A stretch of DNA of 64,000 bases from Ruegeria spongiae (GCF_023502395.1 NZ_JAMFMB010000001.1:62001-126000), one strand, 5' to 3'. Numbered from the stretch's first letter, positions 1 to 9,271 are shown. Numbers and translations are program-made. Notes: generated by a model not told the origin, from the letters alone.

Positions 1-137
1 CGGCCCATCCGTTCGGCGTAAGGGTAACTGTCGGTGATGATGTCGTCCTTGGCCGCCTTTTCCAACGCTTTGCGCAGATGGCCCGGCGCGTCCTCAGCGA
101 TGAACCTGGCGATTTCGCCCTTGTTTTTGCGAGACAT
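1..137 (-). CDS. ppk2: N-terminus of probable polyphosphate kinase 2 (cut by window edge)
   Basis: Only the first 45 codons are present; the rest lies left of the window. The ATG at 135-137 follows an AGGGAGG ribosome site six bases upstream. The protein begins MSRKNKGEIARFIAEDAPG and then has KAAKDDIITDSYPYAERM. A basic start, a short helical lead and a 'DDI..S.YPYA..M' stretch resemble the N-terminus of class I polyphosphate kinase 2, which transfers phosphate between polyphosphate and nucleotides. The Walker A motif that would confirm the family is outside the window, so this is a resemblance call on a short fragment. Confidence 0.5.
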   Translation of the reverse strand, partial: MSRKNKGEIARFIAEDAPGHLRKALEKAAKDDIITDSYPYAERMG

Positions 138-186
138 TCCGGGCCTCCCTGTTTGCTCGTACACGCACTATGGAATGTTAAGGGGA

Positions 187-1134
187 TTAACGCAAACCCG
201 CCCGTTCCGCCGCCCGGTCAATGGCGTCCACCACTTCGGGGACCGAAACATGCTGCGGCATGTGGCCCACGCCTTCCAGACTGGTGAGGACCGCATCGGG
301 TATTTGTTCGACAAGGGTCTGCGAGTGGATTTCCAGCCCCACTACCGTGTCGTCGGTGCCATGCACGATCTCGGTCGGGACCGAGATTTCATGATACCGC
401 GGGGCCAATTCCTCGATCTCGCCCAGCAGATTATAGCGTTGCCGCGCGTTGGCGCGCAGCGAGTCACGCCGCAGGCTGAGACCGGGGCCGAAATGATCGG
501 CATAATCCTCGGGCATCGGGTTCGGGGCGAAGACATCGACAAAGGTATCCTCGACCACCGATTGCGGCACATAGGCTGTGATCAGCGGGTTCACCACCGC
601 CGCCCCGATTGGATTGGCGGTGAGCTTGTAGAAAAGTTCCAGCTCGGTGTCCCAGGGGTTCGACGCGCCCGCAATCGGCACCAAAGCGGCCAGAGCGTCA
701 GGATGTGCGACTGCCCAAGCCAGCGCCACCGCGCCACCATAGCTTTGGCCAACCACGATGGGTTTGTCGGCGCCAAGCTGTTGCGCGGCCTTCATCAGTT
801 GCGTGGCCTGTTCCGTGATCGTCGCGCCGTTGGGGTTGAGCGGGTCGGAATAACCCAGTCCGGGGCGGTCAAAGACGATGACCCGGTAGTTTTTGGCCAG
901 CGCCGGGGCGAGGCGATAGGTCATGTCGTTGGTATTGCCGTTCGAGCCGTGGATCAGCACCACATCCGGGCCTTCGCCCATCACCTCGGCATGGACCTGA
1001 TGACCGTCCACCTGCAGCAACTCACCCCTGGCTGGATGGCTGGCTTCGGCGCGCGCCTCGTTGCGGTTGGCGAGCCAGAGCGTCAGCGCCCAGAAGGCAC
1101 CCAGAACAAGCAGGATGATCACCAGCGCGCGCAT
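187..1134 (-). CDS. alpha/beta-fold hydrolase with N-terminal membrane anchor
   Basis: A 315-residue alpha/beta hydrolase. Residues 2-22 are a single hydrophobic segment, so it is probably inner-membrane anchored with the domain in the periplasm, or secreted. The oxyanion HGSNG is at 62-66, the nucleophile elbow GQSYGG puts Ser131 in place, and HGTDD (about 259-262) and GVGHMP (His291) supply the acid and the histidine, so the triad looks complete. The substrate cannot be read from sequence. It starts six bases after the metA stop codon on the same strand, so it is probably co-transcribed with metA. MetA is itself an alpha/beta-unrelated acyltransferase, so the hydrolase should not be read as MetX. 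Confidence 0.85.
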   Translation of the reverse strand: MRALVIILLVLGAFWALTLWLANRNEARAEASHPARGELLQVDGHQVHAEVMGEGPDVVLIHGSNGNTNDMTYRLAPALAKNYRVIVFDRPGLGYSDPLNPNGATITEQATQLMKAAQQLGADKPIVVGQSYGGAVALAWAVAHPDALAALVPIAGASNPWDTELELFYKLTANPIGAAVVNPLITAYVPQSVVEDTFVDVFAPNPMPEDYADHFGPGLSLRRDSLRANARQRYNLLGEIEELAPRYHEISVPTEIVHGTDDTVVGLEIHSQTLVEQIPDAVLTSLEGVGHMPQHVSVPEVVDAIDRAAERAGLR

Positions 1135-1140
1135 CTCCGG

Positions 1141-2079
1141 TCAGGCCCTCAGATCGGTGGAGCTATGACCGATACGGCTGATGTCAAAGGGCGTCGTTTC
1201 GTAGATTTCGCTGATCCAGTTGCCATAAAGCAGATGCGCGTGGCTGCGCCAGCGGTTCTGCGGCTCTTTCGAGGGGTCGTTGTCGGGGTAGTAGTTCAGC
1301 GGCACATTGATCGGCGTGCCATTGGCGACATCGCGGTCATATTCCTGTTTCAGCGTGTCGCTGTCATACTCGAAATGGTTGAAGATATAGAGCGCGCGAT
1401 GGGCCCGGTCGCGCACCAGACAGGGGCCGACCTCATCGCTGCCCAGCAGGGTGCGCAACCCGTCCGCCGCGTCGATCTCGTCCTGCTTCATTTCGGTCCA
1501 GCGGCTGACCGGGATGAAACACTCATCCGAGAACCCGCGCAGGAAGGACGAGGCGGGGTCCATGTTCCGTTGCCGGAAACAGCCGAACGCCTTGGCGTCC
1601 AGCATGTGTTTCTTGACACCGTGGAAATGGTTGATCATCGCCATCCCGCCCCAGCAGACACCGAAGGTGGAATGCACATTGGTCTGGGTCCAGTTCATCA
1701 CTTCGACCAACTCGTCCCAATAGGTGACGTCGGTGAACTCCAGATGTTCGATCGGCGCGCCGGTGATGATCAGACCGTCGAATTTCTCGTCCCTGACTTT
1801 CTGAAACGGGCGATAGAATTCGGCCATATGCTCGGAGGCGGTGGTCTTGGTGCGGTGTTCGGACATGCGGATCAGGCTGAGTTCGATCTGCAGCGGCGTG
1901 GCACCGATCAACCGGGCAAACTGGTTCTCGGTCTGGATCTTCTTGGGCATCAGGTTCAGCAGGCCAATGCGCAGCGGGCGGATATCCTGACGCGCCGCCT
2001 GATCCTCGGACATGACCATGACACCTTCACGGCTGAGGACGTCGAAGGCGGGCAGGTCAGCGGGGATCTTGATGGGCAT
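1141..2079 (-). CDS. metA: homoserine O-acyltransferase MetA, predicted acetyl-CoA type
   Basis: Catalyses acylation of homoserine, the first committed step of methionine synthesis, in the cytoplasm. The 312-residue length fits the MetA family (about 305-310). The glutamine-amidotransferase-like fold carries the catalytic cysteine in FGVCWGG (Cys142), with the conserved segments [15 protein letters not shown] (39-53), YIFNHFEYD and NYYPDNDP further on. Residue 111, in [10 protein letters not shown], is glutamate. In characterised MetA enzymes Glu111 goes with acetyl-CoA use and Gly111, as in E. coli, with succinyl-CoA use, so O-acetylhomoserine is the predicted product despite the usual 'succinyltransferase' label. 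A sigma-70-type promoter lies just upstream and the hydrolase follows. Confidence 0.95.
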   Translation of the reverse strand: MPIKIPADLPAFDVLSREGVMVMSEDQAARQDIRPLRIGLLNLMPKKIQTENQFARLIGATPLQIELSLIRMSEHRTKTTASEHMAEFYRPFQKVRDEKFDGLIITGAPIEHLEFTDVTYWDELVEVMNWTQTNVHSTFGVCWGGMAMINHFHGVKKHMLDAKAFGCFRQRNMDPASSFLRGFSDECFIPVSRWTEMKQDEIDAADGLRTLLGSDEVGPCLVRDRAHRALYIFNHFEYDSDTLKQEYDRDVANGTPINVPLNYYPDNDPSKEPQNRWRSHAHLLYGNWISEIYETTPFDISRIGHSSTDLRA

Positions 2080-2110
2080 GATGGGGGCTCTTTTGCGAAC
2101 GTGTCTGGGC

Positions 2111-2139
2111 TAGATAGTCCGGGCAGGCGGTGGTGCCAA
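2111..2139 (-). promoter_or_regulatory. sigma-70-type promoter of metA
   Basis: On the minus strand TTGGCA (2134-2139) is separated by exactly 17 bases from TATCTA (2111-2116). Transcription would begin near 2104, leaving a leader of only about 25 bases before the metA ATG. That is too short for a SAM riboswitch. This is read by eye, not mapped. Confidence 0.55.
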
Positions 2140-2209
2140 GCCTCGTTACGCTTGACAGCGCGGGACTGTGGCCTCTCAATCAGGTGCAGACCGGCGGGAG
2201 GGGACCGGA

Positions 2210-2788
2210 ATGAAAAGACTGGGTTTTTTGGCGCTGATGCTGTGGGCGCTGCCTGCCATGGCACAGGACGGCTCTGAATGGGACCTGCAGCGCTGTGTCT
2301 GGAGCTGTCTGGCAAACTCTCCGGGCGCACAGAGCGCGATCTATCACCAATGCGTGAGCAGGCACTGCACCGGGCCGCAATATCAACCGCAGGCGGTGAC
2401 ACCCGCGCCGGTGGCGCAGGGCTGGTCGGCGGGGATGGCGGCGGATGGCAAGACTTGGTCGGCGGGGTTGGCTGCCGCAGATGGCAGCGGGCAGGGACTG
2501 TATTTCCAGTGCATTCCGGGGCGTGACAGCTATTTGATGCTATACGGGCTGAAGGCGCGTGAAGGCGTGTTCCAGATCAGCATTGATGGCCGTGCCTATC
2601 CCTTGGTCTTTCACGGCAGACGCGGGGAGTTGACCAGCGATCTGCCCGCCTCGGCGCCGTTTCTGAACCTGCTGGGGCAGGGGCGCGTGATTGCTATTGT
2701 GGACCCTGACGGGGCGTACAGAGCGAGCTACGGCCTGCTGAACGCGCACGGGGCGATCTGGCAGGTGCGAGCGGCCTGTGGCACTTAG
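2210..2788 (+). CDS. secreted hypothetical protein with N-terminal cysteine cluster
   Basis: Start chosen at ATG 2210 because a GGGAGGGG ribosome site lies just upstream and the protein then begins with a clean signal peptide, MKRLGFLALMLWALPAMAQ, with an AMA-Q cleavage site; longer in-frame starts would spoil it. The mature part of about 173 residues opens with four cysteines in about 25 residues (CVWSC, then CVSRHC), likely two disulfides in the periplasm. The remainder is beta-rich with no catalytic motif I recognise. Its stop codon abuts the stop of the convergent ATPase gene with no base between. Function unknown. Confidence 0.75.
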   Translation: MKRLGFLALMLWALPAMAQDGSEWDLQRCVWSCLANSPGAQSAIYHQCVSRHCTGPQYQPQAVTPAPVAQGWSAGMAADGKTWSAGLAAADGSGQGLYFQCIPGRDSYLMLYGLKAREGVFQISIDGRAYPLVFHGRRGELTSDLPASAPFLNLLGQGRVIAIVDPDGAYRASYGLLNAHGAIWQVRAACGT

Positions 2789-3646
2789 TCAGCGCCCAAG
2801 CGCGTCGCCAATCAACGCGTCGAAATCCACAGCATCCCGCACCGTCGACACCTGATCGGCGGTCAGGGTGAGGCCCCAGTTCCGCGCCATCGCCGCGTAG
2901 CGCGGCTGCCGGTGGGCCAGTGCCCGCGCATAGGTCCAGCGCACGAAGGCATCGGGATCGACCTCATCGGGGGCGCAGCCCTGTTCGGACAGGTAGCCCT
3001 CCCACATCTCGGTCAGGAACTCGGCCTGATAGGACATCGGCTTGGGGTCCTTGTCGAAGCGGCGGATCAACTCGTCAGTGTGGGCGGCGTCACCCTTGAG
3101 CCAGATCATCAGCGTGTCCTTGGCAAGCTCAGACAGCACGTGATCCTTCGGATCCTCGGGGTCGACCCATTCGCAGATCGAACCGCCGGTGTCGCAGATG
3201 AAATTCGGATAGCCATAAAGCCGCTCGGCGCGGTCGATGAAATAGGGCGTGTCCAGCAGCGCGTGGATCTCGGCCTGGCGAAACTGCTCCTGCCGGCGGC
3301 GGTACTCGGCGATGGCCAGACCGCCCAGATCGGGATTGCCGGGTTTGCCCAGATAGGCCGAGACCGGGGTGAGGTTCTGGAACGAGATGTTCGACCCGAT
3401 ATAGATCGAATCCGACAGCAGCAGGTCGCGCAGGAAGGGCACCTTCATCGCCTGCGCCTTGGCGTTGTCGGTGATGTATTCGCCCATGTAGCGGGTGCCG
3501 ATGCGGTAATCGATCGAGTAATGGAACCAGTCGCCGCCCGCGCGCAGAATATTGCTGAGATGGGTCTTGCCCAGACCGGACATGCCGAAAAACAGCACTT
3601 TCTTGCGCGGCGCATCGCGCCAGTCCTGAGCTGATGAATAGAGCAT
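2789..3646 (-). CDS. P-loop ATPase of unknown function
   Basis: A 285-residue soluble protein with a Walker A motif, GMSGLGKTH, at about 21-29 directly after a beta strand (KKVLFF), and the hydrophobic strand NFICDTGGS (about 148-156) in the place expected for Walker B. The lysine-threonine pair is intact, so nucleotide binding is credible. The segment after the P-loop (GDWFHYSIDYRIGTRY) recalls kinases that read a small substrate, but I cannot assign one. It lies next to a FadL-like porin on the same strand, separated by a strong terminator, so no shared operon is implied. No transmembrane segment or signal peptide. Confidence 0.7.
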   Translation of the reverse strand: MLYSSAQDWRDAPRKKVLFFGMSGLGKTHLSNILRAGGDWFHYSIDYRIGTRYMGEYITDNAKAQAMKVPFLRDLLLSDSIYIGSNISFQNLTPVSAYLGKPGNPDLGGLAIAEYRRRQEQFRQAEIHALLDTPYFIDRAERLYGYPNFICDTGGSICEWVDPEDPKDHVLSELAKDTLMIWLKGDAAHTDELIRRFDKDPKPMSYQAEFLTEMWEGYLSEQGCAPDEVDPDAFVRWTYARALAHRQPRYAAMARNWGLTLTADQVSTVRDAVDFDALIGDALGR

Positions 3647-3722
3647 GTCCCGCAGTCCCGATTTTTGCCCCTAGCTAGAGCGCTGTGGGAGCCTGGTCAA
3701 TCATGTGCATGGGCGCGGAATC

Positions 3723-3751
3723 AAAAAACCCCGCCGATGGCTCCGGCGGGG
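3723..3751 (-). terminator. rho-independent terminator after the FadL-like gene
   Basis: Perfect 8-bp stem CCCCGCCG/CGGCGGGG (3729-3736 and 3744-3751) with a 7-base loop, followed on the minus strand by six T (3723-3728). It lies 26 bases beyond the FadL-like stop codon. Confidence 0.9.
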
Positions 3752-3776
3752 TTCTCGTGTTTTTGTTTCGTTCAGA

Positions 3777-4916
3777 TCAGTTCTTGTTCAGGTAATGGGT
3801 GACCTGAATACCAACGCTCCAGGCGTGGTTGTTCTTGAATTTGCCGCCGATATCGGTGGTCGCATCGCCAACATCGGTATACTGGATACCGCCCGACAAC
3901 TTGGTGTCGCCGAAATCATAGGTGCCGCCAATGCCGATGGCCCAGAACCCGTCATTCGGGCCAAGATCGGTCTGGATCGTGTCCAGCGCATCTTCGTACT
4001 GGATTTCGATCGCGCCTGCGAATTCCGGAGTGATCTGACGCGCAACACCCAGCGTATACGTCGTGGTGGAACCGCCAAACTTGACGATAGGTTCTTGGAA
4101 AATCGAATCATACACCGGGGCGTTCCAAACTAGTTGGCGCCAATCCACCCAGCGAATCCGACCAAAGACAAGCGTGTCCGCCGCGACACCAGTCTGGAAA
4201 TCAAGGTTGACCGATTGTGGTGACTTCACTTCGGACGTGCTTTTGACGTCCAAAGCACTCGTCGTTTCCGTTTGATCCAGATCATGCTTGATCGCCGAGT
4301 TGTAAGTCAGCGACACGCGTGCTGCGATTTCCGGCTTTTCCCAAGCGACACCAACAACATAGCCAAAATCGATCGGCTTGTCGGTGTTAATGTTGTACAT
4401 ATCAACGCCAGGAGCCGGTATGCCTGGAACCCGAACATCTGCGTGCAGCCGCTGGGCGCGGATACCCCCAATGGCGCTGAACCCGTTGTCGAACTTGTAA
4501 CGCAAGATCCCGGTTAGGGATTCTGCCTTGGCCTTGGCGCTCAGCTGCTGGGTGTTTCCGCCTGTTTCGCCCGAGAATGGCCATTTGACCGGATAGAGGA
4601 TATCTGCGCCATAAGGCTCATCATAGATCAGAGCCACATCGATCTGGTCGTTGATGGCAGTTTTGTACCCACCTTGCGGGATCCAGAAATTTCTTGCGAC
4701 GTTTCCAGACGGCCGATATTCGCCAGTGGCGTTGTTCGGCGCATCCGCGGCAATAGAACCGCTGATGCGCGGGCTGGTCCAGGACAGACCGGCCTGTATG
4801 ACCGTGCCCGGTTCAAAGATCAGGTTGATGCCCTGTCCGCTGCGATCGACGCCGCCAGCAAACAAAACAGAAGGTGACAGCGCAGCCGTCGCCAGCGCCA
4901 TAAGTGATTTTTTCAT
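3777..4916 (-). CDS. OmpP1/FadL/TodX-family outer membrane transport protein
   Basis: A 379-residue protein with a signal peptide (MKKSLMALATAALSPSVLFA) and a mature part of alternating short beta strands, as in FadL-type 14-strand barrels that pass long-chain fatty acids and other hydrophobic compounds. Supporting features are the early aromatic/glycine segment, repeated strand pairs such as FGYVVGVAW and YTLGVARQI, and the final strands WAIGIGGTYDFG and WSVGIQVTHYL. It ends ...HYLNKN rather than on the usual terminal aromatic residue, a small oddity for barrel assembly. It ends in its own terminator. The substrate cannot be predicted; the upstream EamA gene is 126 bases away on the same strand. 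Confidence 0.8.
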   Translation of the reverse strand: MKKSLMALATAALSPSVLFAGGVDRSGQGINLIFEPGTVIQAGLSWTSPRISGSIAADAPNNATGEYRPSGNVARNFWIPQGGYKTAINDQIDVALIYDEPYGADILYPVKWPFSGETGGNTQQLSAKAKAESLTGILRYKFDNGFSAIGGIRAQRLHADVRVPGIPAPGVDMYNINTDKPIDFGYVVGVAWEKPEIAARVSLTYNSAIKHDLDQTETTSALDVKSTSEVKSPQSVNLDFQTGVAADTLVFGRIRWVDWRQLVWNAPVYDSIFQEPIVKFGGSTTTYTLGVARQITPEFAGAIEIQYEDALDTIQTDLGPNDGFWAIGIGGTYDFGDTKLSGGIQYTDVGDATTDIGGKFKNNHAWSVGIQVTHYLNKN

Positions 4917-5042
4917 TGTCCTCTGAGTCCCTGTTGCTCTGGGTACTATTATTGCGTGTGGGCGTCGCTAACAGAACTGAAAATTCGCGGTCAACTCTTA
5001 CCTAACGGCAAAGTTTTCAGATATGTGACGTATCTGCGTCAG

Positions 5043-5903
5043 TTACGTAAGGGAAGCTCTAACGTTTATGTAGTTCGCGGCAAGGATCAGGCCTCCGCCG
5101 ATAAAAATCCAGATATCAACGGGTTCGTGATAGAACAGTGCACCGACGATAGCGATAACGGGCAGCCGCGCGAAGTCGAACGGAACGACGATTGTCGCGG
5201 GGGCAATGCTGAGCGCGTTGGTAAGGCAGAAATGCGCCGACAAGCCGCAGATTCCGATCAGAATCAGCCAGGGCGCGGTCGCTGTTGTGGGCAGGGCGAT
5301 CTCGGCGTCATACCCCGAGGCCAGCAGGCCCAGAATCAGCTGCATCGTGGTGAGCCAGAACAGGATGCTGCCGATGCCTTCGCTCCGGGTCAGCCGCTTG
5401 GTCGCAATCATGGTGAGCGCAAAGAAAATGGCGCAGCTCGCGGCGGTAATCACACCTGCGCCTAGCGGCGCCGCACCAGGGCGCGCAACAACGAGGATGC
5501 CGAGAAAACCCAGCCCGACGGCAACCATCTTTGCGACGGTGATCCGTTCTCCCAGCAGCAGTGGTGCCAGAAGGATCACCCAAAGCGGGGTGGTGAATTC
5601 AAGCGCGAAGAGTTGCGCCAGCGGGATCAGGCTGAGCGAATAGAGCCACAGATTCTGACCGGTGAAATGCGCCAGGTTGCGCGCCATGTTCAGTCCAAGC
5701 CGGTCGCGGCTGACCCGGTGCCAGGTTCGTGTCCAGGTGAGCACGGCGCAGACGATGATCACACCGATCAGGCTGCGATACATCATTATCTCGAACGTAT
5801 CATGGGTGCTGGCCGCAGCGCGACCCGACACCGCCATGAGTGTGAACGATGCGATTGCTCCTGTCATCCAGAACGCAGCGTGCAACACATTAGCTGCAGC
5901 CAA
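5043..5903 (-). CDS. EamA/DMT-family membrane exporter
   Basis: A 286-residue integral membrane protein with about ten hydrophobic segments in two repeated halves, the layout of the drug/metabolite (DMT, EamA) superfamily, whose members export amino acids, nucleotides or drugs. Typical signatures are LEFTTPLWVILLAPLLLGE closing the first half and VPFDFARLPVIAIVGALFY in the second. The start is TTG at 5903, with AGGAAGGA seven bases upstream; a GTG five codons later is an alternative. Substrate not predictable. Confidence 0.88.
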   Translation of the reverse strand: MAAANVLHAAFWMTGAIASFTLMAVSGRAAASTHDTFEIMMYRSLIGVIIVCAVLTWTRTWHRVSRDRLGLNMARNLAHFTGQNLWLYSLSLIPLAQLFALEFTTPLWVILLAPLLLGERITVAKMVAVGLGFLGILVVARPGAAPLGAGVITAASCAIFFALTMIATKRLTRSEGIGSILFWLTTMQLILGLLASGYDAEIALPTTATAPWLILIGICGLSAHFCLTNALSIAPATIVVPFDFARLPVIAIVGALFYHEPVDIWIFIGGGLILAANYINVRASLT

Positions 5904-5947
5904 CAGACCGTCCTTCCTGAGTGCATGCTTCGCCGAAACACATCGGA

Positions 5948-6667
5948 TCAGGCACCTGACGCAAGTGGGGTTTCGCTGGTTTGGGTTGCGTCTTTGAAAA
6001 GGTAGTCATGGTGGGACAATTGCGCTTCAAAGACATAATCGTGCTGCCCGAGATACGCGGACAATTCATCAAAATCTTTGTGTTCGATCAGCATGTAACT
6101 GAAGCGGTACTTTTGATGGTTGATACCCTTCAGCACAGGGATCTCAACCCCTTCGACGTCCAGGGAAAGAAAATCAATCCGCTCGGGAGCACCTGCTTCA
6201 GTGAGGATTGCGTCAAGAGTTCGCGCAATCGCGCCAAAACGAAAGTTCGTTTCGGATTTTGGCAAATGAACCTTTGAGCGTTCGATATGCTCCAGCGGGT
6301 CGTCAATGGCGCTCTCCATGCCAAGACTGACGCTCATGAGGTTGGAGTACACCATTTCAACAAACCGATCCGAATAGTCGAAATCGACACAGGCACCGCA
6401 AAACACGGAGTTGTTCTCGCCACGTAGAGCGAGGCATTTCAGGTAGTTATGTGGCGCCGGTTCCACCAGAACGCCGCGCCAGCCGCGTGAGCGTTCCAGT
6501 CGGTACGTATTCGACTGATTTATTCCGTCATTGGCGCCCAGTTCGACATAAAACCCGCCATCGAAATTCAGGTAAGGTTCAATTTTCTCGTCTAAGTAGT
6601 TTAGGCCAAAGTACTTCTTTTTCCTTTGTTTTTCCTGTCTGCGGCGGAGCCAGCCCGGTTTGACCAT
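5948..6667 (-). CDS. FkbM-family SAM-dependent methyltransferase
   Basis: A 239-residue FkbM-type methyltransferase, a family that usually O-methylates sugars or polyketides. Motif I is VELGANDG at 41-48, preceded by GGFY; the acidic motif II is VLVEP (66-70); and the family's LSLDVEGVE segment is at 167-175. The basic start (MVKPGWLRRRQEKQRKKK) lacks a signal peptide. The start ATG has GAGG eight bases upstream. It lies beside a second, different methyltransferase on the same strand, so the two may modify a common surface glycan or other product, but no glycosyltransferases are in sight. Base composition is less GC-rich than the flanking housekeeping genes, which hints at acquisition. Confidence 0.85.
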   Translation of the reverse strand: MVKPGWLRRRQEKQRKKKYFGLNYLDEKIEPYLNFDGGFYVELGANDGINQSNTYRLERSRGWRGVLVEPAPHNYLKCLALRGENNSVFCGACVDFDYSDRFVEMVYSNLMSVSLGMESAIDDPLEHIERSKVHLPKSETNFRFGAIARTLDAILTEAGAPERIDFLSLDVEGVEIPVLKGINHQKYRFSYMLIEHKDFDELSAYLGQHDYVFEAQLSHHDYLFKDATQTSETPLASGA

Positions 6668-6847
6668 GATTTGTACCTCGATTTGCAGCTACTGCACGAT
6701 CTCGATCAGACCGGTCTTCAGACCAGGCCCGAGGCCGTGTGTTTATTCTTTATTTCATCTGGCCATGCATGCCAGACTGGGGTCCAATTCTGCGCAGTTG
6801 GCCTTTGGTGGGCATACCAACGCCGGGTTTTCAGGCTTCGTGTCAGA

Positions 6848-7558
6848 TTAATGGTCTTCGGGGCTGATCTCTTTGAGCCCGCCGACCGGGTCCAGCGGTC
6901 CTTTACGTTTGAGTGCACGACTTGGGTTCAAATAAATGGAGGTTGTCCATGTATAGGCGTTTATCGGGCCGAAACCATTGAAATCGCACCGATGCCAGCC
7001 GATGCCTTCATCCAGCAGCGCCATGACCACCGGATTCCTGTCGGAGTTGTCAAAGATGATCAACGCAGGGTCCGCGTTCTGCGCCACAATGTTTTTGATA
7101 ACATGGCGGGCACAAGTATTTCTGAATTTCCCGTCGATGACGATGATATCGGCATCTGATACTTCGGCACGTTCAGCGTAACCCGATTCACTCTGCTCAA
7201 AGACATAGGTGAAATTTGCATTGTTGGCGACCGAGGCACGGACCTTCTCTGACCAGATTGGATCGTGTTCGATTGATGTGACGACCGCGCCCGCGTTCAG
7301 GTAGTAAATCGACGAGTTTCCGCTGCCATACTCGAGAACGCGCGCGCCACCTAGGTCGAAATTGTTGAGGTACTCAATGGCCGGGTAGGTATACCAGGGT
7401 ATCTCTCTGCCAGAGCCGTCGCGGCAGTCCCATTTCTCCATCGAGTCGTACTGACCGTAAGCATCGCCCAATATCCGGTAGGTTTTGACCTGTTCTCGCG
7501 AGGTATCGGTTGCGCGCTTCAGTACTTTCCTTAGAATCCAGAAATGCCTGCTGTTCAT
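6848..7558 (-). CDS. class I SAM-dependent methyltransferase-like protein
   Basis: Start taken at ATG 7556-7558 with AAGGA ten bases upstream; a GTG two codons earlier is possible. About 236 residues. Motif I is VLEYGSGNSS (about 74-83), followed by TSIEHDP, where Glu and Asp would hold the ribose of SAM, and ADIIVIDGKFR in the motif IV position with an acidic residue. The fold therefore looks like a Rossmann methyltransferase, but without a substrate clue. It is transcribed in the same direction as the FkbM gene 180 bases further on. AT-richer than guaA next to it. Confidence 0.7.
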   Translation of the reverse strand: MNSRHFWILRKVLKRATDTSREQVKTYRILGDAYGQYDSMEKWDCRDGSGREIPWYTYPAIEYLNNFDLGGARVLEYGSGNSSIYYLNAGAVVTSIEHDPIWSEKVRASVANNANFTYVFEQSESGYAERAEVSDADIIVIDGKFRNTCARHVIKNIVAQNADPALIIFDNSDRNPVVMALLDEGIGWHRCDFNGFGPINAYTWTTSIYLNPSRALKRKGPLDPVGGLKEISPEDH

Positions 7559-7615
7559 CGTCACTTGGTCCTTATTTTACCGGATCAGCGGCCCCGATTC
7601 GGCTTTGCGTGTCAC

Positions 7616-9190
7616 TTATTCCCACTCAATGGTTCCAGGCGGTTTCGAGGTGATGTCATAGGTGCAGCGGTTGATGCCGCCGACCTCGTTGATGATCCGT
7701 GTGGCGGTCTCGCCCAGGAAGTCGTGGGTGAACGGGTAATAGTCGGCGGTCATGCCATCGACAGACGTAACCGCGCGCAGGGCACAGGCATAATCATAGG
7801 TGCGCCCGTCGCCCATCACCCCCACGGTACGCACCGGCAGGATGGCGACAAAGGCCTGCCAGATCTCGTCATAGAGTCCGTGCTTGCGGATCTGGTCGAT
7901 ATAGATCGCATCTGCTTCGCGCAGGATCTCCAGCTTCTCGCGGGTGATCTCGCCGGGGCAGCGGATGGCCAGGCCGGGGCCGGGGAAGGGGTGGCGACCG
8001 ATGAAGCTCTGCGGCAGGCCCAACTCGCGGCCCAAAGCACGGACCTCGTCCTTGAACAACTCGCGCAGCGGCTCGACCAGTTTCAGGCCCATTTTCTCGG
8101 GCAGGCCACCCACATTGTGGTGGGATTTGATTGTCACTGACGGACCGCCGGAAAAACTCACGGATTCAATGACATCGGGATAGAGCGTGCCCTGCGCCAG
8201 AAACTCGGCACCGTCGATGGTGTCGGCATGTTTCTGGAACACGTCGATGAACAGCTTGCCGATGATCTTGCGCTTGGTCTCGGGGTCGGATTGCCCGTCC
8301 AACTCACCCAGGAACAGCTCGCTTTCATCGGCGTGGATCAGCCGGATGTTGTAATTGTCGCGGAACATGGCGACCACTTCCTGCGCCTCGTTCTTGCGCA
8401 GCAGGCCATGGTCGACGAACACGCAGGTCAGTTGGTCGCCGATGGCCTCGTGGATCAGGATCGCGGCGACCGAGCTGTCGACGCCGCCCGAGAGGCCGCA
8501 GATCACCTGCTTGTCACCGACCTGAGCGCGGATCTGTTCGATCATCTGTTCGCGATAGGCGCCCATTGTCCAGTCGCCGCTGAACCCGGCGAGGCGCACG
8601 AAATTCTCATACAGCTTGGCACCGCGCGGGGTGTGGTGCACCTCGGGGTGGAATTGCACCGCATAGAAATTGCGGCTGGTATCAGCGGTGATCGCATAGG
8701 GCGCGTTGGGCGAGGTGCCATAGACCGCAAAGCCGGGTGCCAATTGGCTGACATGGTCGCCATGGCTCATCCAGACCTGTTCATCGCCGTCGCAGAACCA
8801 GCCCTCCAGCAGCGGCAGCGTGCCCTCAGGGGTGACAAAGGCGCGGCCAAACTCCGCCGTGCCGCCACCGCCCGAGATCTTGCCTCCGTCGACCTGGCCG
8901 CCCAGTTGCTGCATCATCACCTGCTGGCCGTAGCAGATGCCAAGAATCGGCACGCCATAGTCAAAGATCTCTTGCGGGGCACGGGGCGATCCCTCGCGGG
9001 TGACGCTGTCGGGGCCGCCCGAAAAGATCACGGCTTTCGGGGCCATCTGGCGCACGAAATCCATTGTCACCTTCTGATAGGGGTGGATCTCGCAATAGAC
9101 GTTCAGCTCGCGCAGGCGCCGGGCGATCAGCTGCGTGACCTGGCTGCCGAAGTCGATGATAAGGAGGCGGTCATGGGATGTCTGGCTCAT
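7616..9190 (-). CDS. guaA: GMP synthase (glutamine-hydrolysing)
   Basis: Converts XMP, glutamine and ATP to GMP in purine synthesis. Start chosen at ATG 9190, giving [17 protein letters not shown] and 524 residues (E. coli 525). The N-terminal class I amidotransferase domain has the nucleophile in GICYGQQ (Cys86) and the HPE motif in VQFHPEV. The ATP-pyrophosphatase domain carries the P-loop LSGGVDSS, and the C-terminal dimerisation domain ends with the usual [10 protein letters not shown]. No partner gene of the pathway is adjacent, and guaB is not in the window. Confidence 0.98.
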   Translation of the reverse strand: MSQTSHDRLLIIDFGSQVTQLIARRLRELNVYCEIHPYQKVTMDFVRQMAPKAVIFSGGPDSVTREGSPRAPQEIFDYGVPILGICYGQQVMMQQLGGQVDGGKISGGGGTAEFGRAFVTPEGTLPLLEGWFCDGDEQVWMSHGDHVSQLAPGFAVYGTSPNAPYAITADTSRNFYAVQFHPEVHHTPRGAKLYENFVRLAGFSGDWTMGAYREQMIEQIRAQVGDKQVICGLSGGVDSSVAAILIHEAIGDQLTCVFVDHGLLRKNEAQEVVAMFRDNYNIRLIHADESELFLGELDGQSDPETKRKIIGKLFIDVFQKHADTIDGAEFLAQGTLYPDVIESVSFSGGPSVTIKSHHNVGGLPEKMGLKLVEPLRELFKDEVRALGRELGLPQSFIGRHPFPGPGLAIRCPGEITREKLEILREADAIYIDQIRKHGLYDEIWQAFVAILPVRTVGVMGDGRTYDYACALRAVTSVDGMTADYYPFTHDFLGETATRIINEVGGINRCTYDITSKPPGTIEWE

Positions 9191-9271
9191 GGCCCAGCTA
9201 CTAGGTCGCAGAGGTGGCAAGCGCAAGGGATTTCAGGCAGAATAAGGCCCGTGCAAAAGGAGGATGCCGCC

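Noticed and set aside
2080-2200. Possible SAM riboswitch in front of metA
   Set aside because: The promoter at 2111-2139 leaves about 25 bases of leader, and no SAM-I, SAM-II or SAM/SAH core was found.
34-2277. A 747-residue plus-strand open frame across the hydrolase and metA
   Set aside because: It is an antisense frame over two clear minus-strand genes; low-complexity, His/Arg-rich translation and no domain.
8228-9271. Plus-strand extension joined to the GNAT gene
   Set aside because: It lies antisense to guaA. The real GNAT start is ATG 9272 with its own ribosome site.
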